Assembly (NCBI GenBank): GCA_020740775.1
Contig: JAHEWK010000033.1
Span: 248,001 to 312,000 of the forward strand
Origin: Ilyonectria destructans
Taxonomy: Eukaryota > Ascomycota > Sordariomycetes > Hypocreales > Nectriaceae
Length of the DNA stretch: 64,000 nucleotides
Reading direction: 5' to 3'
The position numbers and the translations under genes were made by a program. The notes beneath the pieces were generated by a model. It was not told where the DNA came from and made no database searches. It was given only the letters and a program-made list of their open reading frames with translations. Positions 61,766 to 64,000 of the stretch are shown piece after piece (positions within the stretch are counted from its first letter, which is position 1; every line of letters starts with the position of its first letter).

Positions 61766-63511
61766 ATGGCCTACCTACTCAAGTATTTGGCCCTACGGTC
61801 GAGCTACGTCTCGCATACCAGAGCGGTGACAGTGACCTATCCCGTTCCATTCACTGCCCCTTGTGATGCCGTTGATCTTGACTCGACGCCTGTCGGCGTC
61901 TCGTAAGTCATGATGTTGTTCTTTGTCTCTCACGCCCTGGCTCACACCTCCAGTTTCGAGTTTGACATGATAGCAACATATATGTTGAACCTGAGCCGTA
62001 CCTGGAACTGCATGGACCACATGGACCGTTTTTATGACTCAAAGGTACCCATCCGCGTTGGCGGCACTACGCAGGATAGATGTGCGTTTGATGCGGAGTT
62101 CGACGGGTATTTCTATCAGAACCCAGACGATGAACTCAGCCATTTTTTTGGACCAAATTTATTCAACCTGATTGGTAGGTATAGTCCAAAAGTAGGAACA
62201 TTGATGCTGAGATTGACATGATTATAACAGAGACTTATGGAGGCGAGGTGACACTTGGTATGTGAGATGTCGTAACCTGGTTCTAGAAGAGTCTAACAAT
62301 TGCCCTTTCAGGCTTCAATCGCGGTGATGATAACATGACCAATACTTTGGAGGCAGCGATGGCCGCCAAATCAAGACTACACGAACTGCTGTGGGGTGTT
62401 GAGCTCGGAAATGAGCCGGATTGTGGGTGCAGTCGTTTATTTTAAAAGCTTCTCACTAATTGTGCCAGTGTATTATTCAGTATGGAACAAGACTGTCGCC
62501 ACTGCGCCTTGGAACGAGACTCAGGAAGGTGATAACCAAGCAGAATGGCTCCAGGCTCTTCTTGATATGTGGGACGGTCCTGTCCCTATTCTCTCGGGCG
62601 GAAACTATGCGGTACCTATAGAGCTCGCCCCTGCCTATCCGAACACCAACTATTTGATCGACGCTGCTTTCAACTCGAGCGTTCAAGCAGGTGTCAAGAT
62701 GTACTGCACACATTTATATGCACTTTCTGCCCAGGACGCTTTGCTATCTGACGAGATGAATCATGCCAAAACGGTTGCCGATCTGTCCAATTTTGTTGAC
62801 AAGATTGCGAAGGCCAAAACAGTTGGCCGGCCCTATATCATCGGTGAGACAGGGTTCCATGGCCTCGAGACAACGCAGGATGCCACGTTCGGCGGTGCAC
62901 TTCAAATCATTGACAAAACTCTGCATGCTCTCACATTAGGCATCAAGCGGCTCTATTACCACCAGGGTGGTCTGGGAGCCAATCAGGCTTCCTTCAATTG
63001 GTGGCATTCAGACAAGGTCGAGGCACCATTCTACGGAGGCTATTTCGCTACCTTAGCCATTTCGGGAGGTGACAAGATCATTGAGAGCGATCCTGGAAAC
63101 GATTCCTTTTCACAATATGTTATTTACAGAAATGGCAGCCCGTATAAGGCTGTTCTGATTAACACCGACTACTATTCAGGCATTGGTAATCGCAACTCGA
63201 CAACATTTAAGTTAACTGGCTTGTCATCCTCTGTAGTCAAAGGACTCCGAATGACTGCATCCTCCAGCGAAACGACCATAGAAACGAATCAGATGTTCAC
63301 GGGCCAACCAGTTATTGGAGGTACAGTTTTCCCATGATTTCTGAGCTCTAGAAGTTGAATATTAATACGATTTGCCACAGGACAATACTTTTCCAATGAT
63401 AACTGCGCAATCCTCGGTGAGCAGATGTATGAACATTTTAAGGTATCGAAAGGCAAAGCAAAGATTGTTTTAGCAGCATCTGAAGCTATACTTATATATT
63501 TACAAGACTAG
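61766..63511 (+). CDS. GH79 beta-glucuronidase-like glycoside hydrolase
   Basis: Predicted retaining enzyme that releases glucuronic or 4-O-methylglucuronic acid from arabinogalactan side chains or aryl glucuronides. Exons: 61766-61902, 61954-62174, 62231-62257, 62312-62422, 62469-63320, 63381-63511; introns of 51, 56, 54, 46 and 60 bp, all in frame; 492 residues. The acid/base Glu163 lies in VELGNEP and the nucleophile Glu292 in IIGETGFHG, in a (beta/alpha)8 barrel that includes VGGTTQDR near 81-88. The C-terminal beta domain (residues ~380-492) carries the family's GGQYFSND strand, visible only after the last splice. The N-terminus (MAYLLKYLALRSSYVSHTRA) aligns with the place of a secretion signal but is interrupted by Arg and Tyr, so secretion is doubtful. 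An in-frame ATG at 61715 would add 17 residues. Several NXS/T sites suggest the ancestor was secreted. Confidence 0.92.
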
Positions 63512-64000
63512 CTTATAGTTTTTGTTATAAGAGTGATAGACATCAGGTGTGTATATAATACAGTAGCTATAAGTAGTGTTACAGTTGAGTGTAGGCCATC
63601 TTGTGGCGGCAAGATTCCAGAACCTCCTTGAGAATCCCTAGAAGGCTTGCCGAAAATAGTGCACCAAGGCTACGCAGAGGCGCTCGTCGCTAAGCTCGGC
63701 TGGTGCAAGAAGACATATTAAAATGCAAGCGTATCGGGCCAATCTTTGGACTCCGGCTCTTAGGTCAATGATGTAATGCTTAGGTTCTCAAGGGCTGTCC
63801 CGACAACGCTCACCACACTCACGACACCCGACCAAAAAGGTAACTTTAAAGTTGACTGAATGGTGTATAGCAATATCGGGGGATATCTGGAAAGTCTCCT
63901 CACCGTTGAGGTGAACAGGGAACACTCGATTGGAGACCCGAGGTCGGATACAACACAGCACCTGAGCTCAGGCTCTCTATTGATAGACTCTGATGTGGAA
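63512..64000. other. Intergenic to window end
   Basis: The 3' untranslated region of the GH79 gene followed by GC-richer sequence with no recognisable gene, repeat or RNA. Confidence 0.45.

Overview
The window is nuclear DNA of a filamentous ascomycete (Pezizomycotina). This rests on short 45-99 bp GT-AG introns with CTGAC/CTAAC-type branch sites, two Zn2Cys6 regulators, fungal transporter and CAZyme families, and a TA-rich block with the footprint of repeat-induced point mutation (RIP). I cannot name the genus. Exon joins were built by hand from splice signals and frame continuity, and each one closes in frame unless stated.

Layout: (1) 1-1.9 kb, a pogo-type DDE transposase relic with in-frame stops, cut by the window edge. 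(2) 2.5-11.2 kb, a gene block: an amidohydrolase (-), a Zn2Cys6 regulator with an apparent one-base frameshift (+), a second Zn2Cys6 regulator converging on it (-), and a metallo-beta-lactamase-fold hydrolase (+). (3) 11.47-11.65 kb, a compact MITE with ~43 bp terminal inverted repeats and a TA target duplication. (4) 11.87-47.19 kb, one 35.3 kb retrotransposon island with no host gene. A Ty1/copia element (184 bp LTRs, target duplication AAAAC) is the outer shell. Inside it lie a chromodomain Ty3/gypsy element (433 bp LTRs, AGAAA), which itself contains another gypsy element (409 bp LTRs, TTAAG), and separately a large 12.7 kb gypsy element (525 bp LTRs, ATAT). All are on the + strand and riddled with TAA/TAG codons, largely where Gln is expected. 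(5) 47.6-52.4 kb, an MFS monocarboxylate-type transporter (+), a broken PD-(D/E)XK nuclease-like gene (-) and a ferric-reductase-type oxidoreductase (-). (6) 53.8-63.5 kb, a carbohydrate block: a GH78 alpha-L-rhamnosidase (-) divergent from an MFS sugar transporter (+), an inverted relic of a similar transporter (-), and a GH79 beta-glucuronidase-like enzyme (+).

How the genes may work together: GH78 and the sugar transporter share a 624 bp divergent promoter with two CGG-N11-CCG sites, which suggests co-regulation by a Zn2Cys6 protein for rhamnoside or plant-glycan use; GH79 could add glucuronide removal. The left block (amidohydrolase, hydrolase, two regulators) could be a small catabolic or detoxification group, but that is inference. 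I found no rRNA, tRNA or CRISPR, and no convincing new defence or biosynthetic system. The most unusual objects are the fully dateable nested island with its RIP gradient and the oversized gypsy element with about 5 kb of extra coding-like sequence after integrase.
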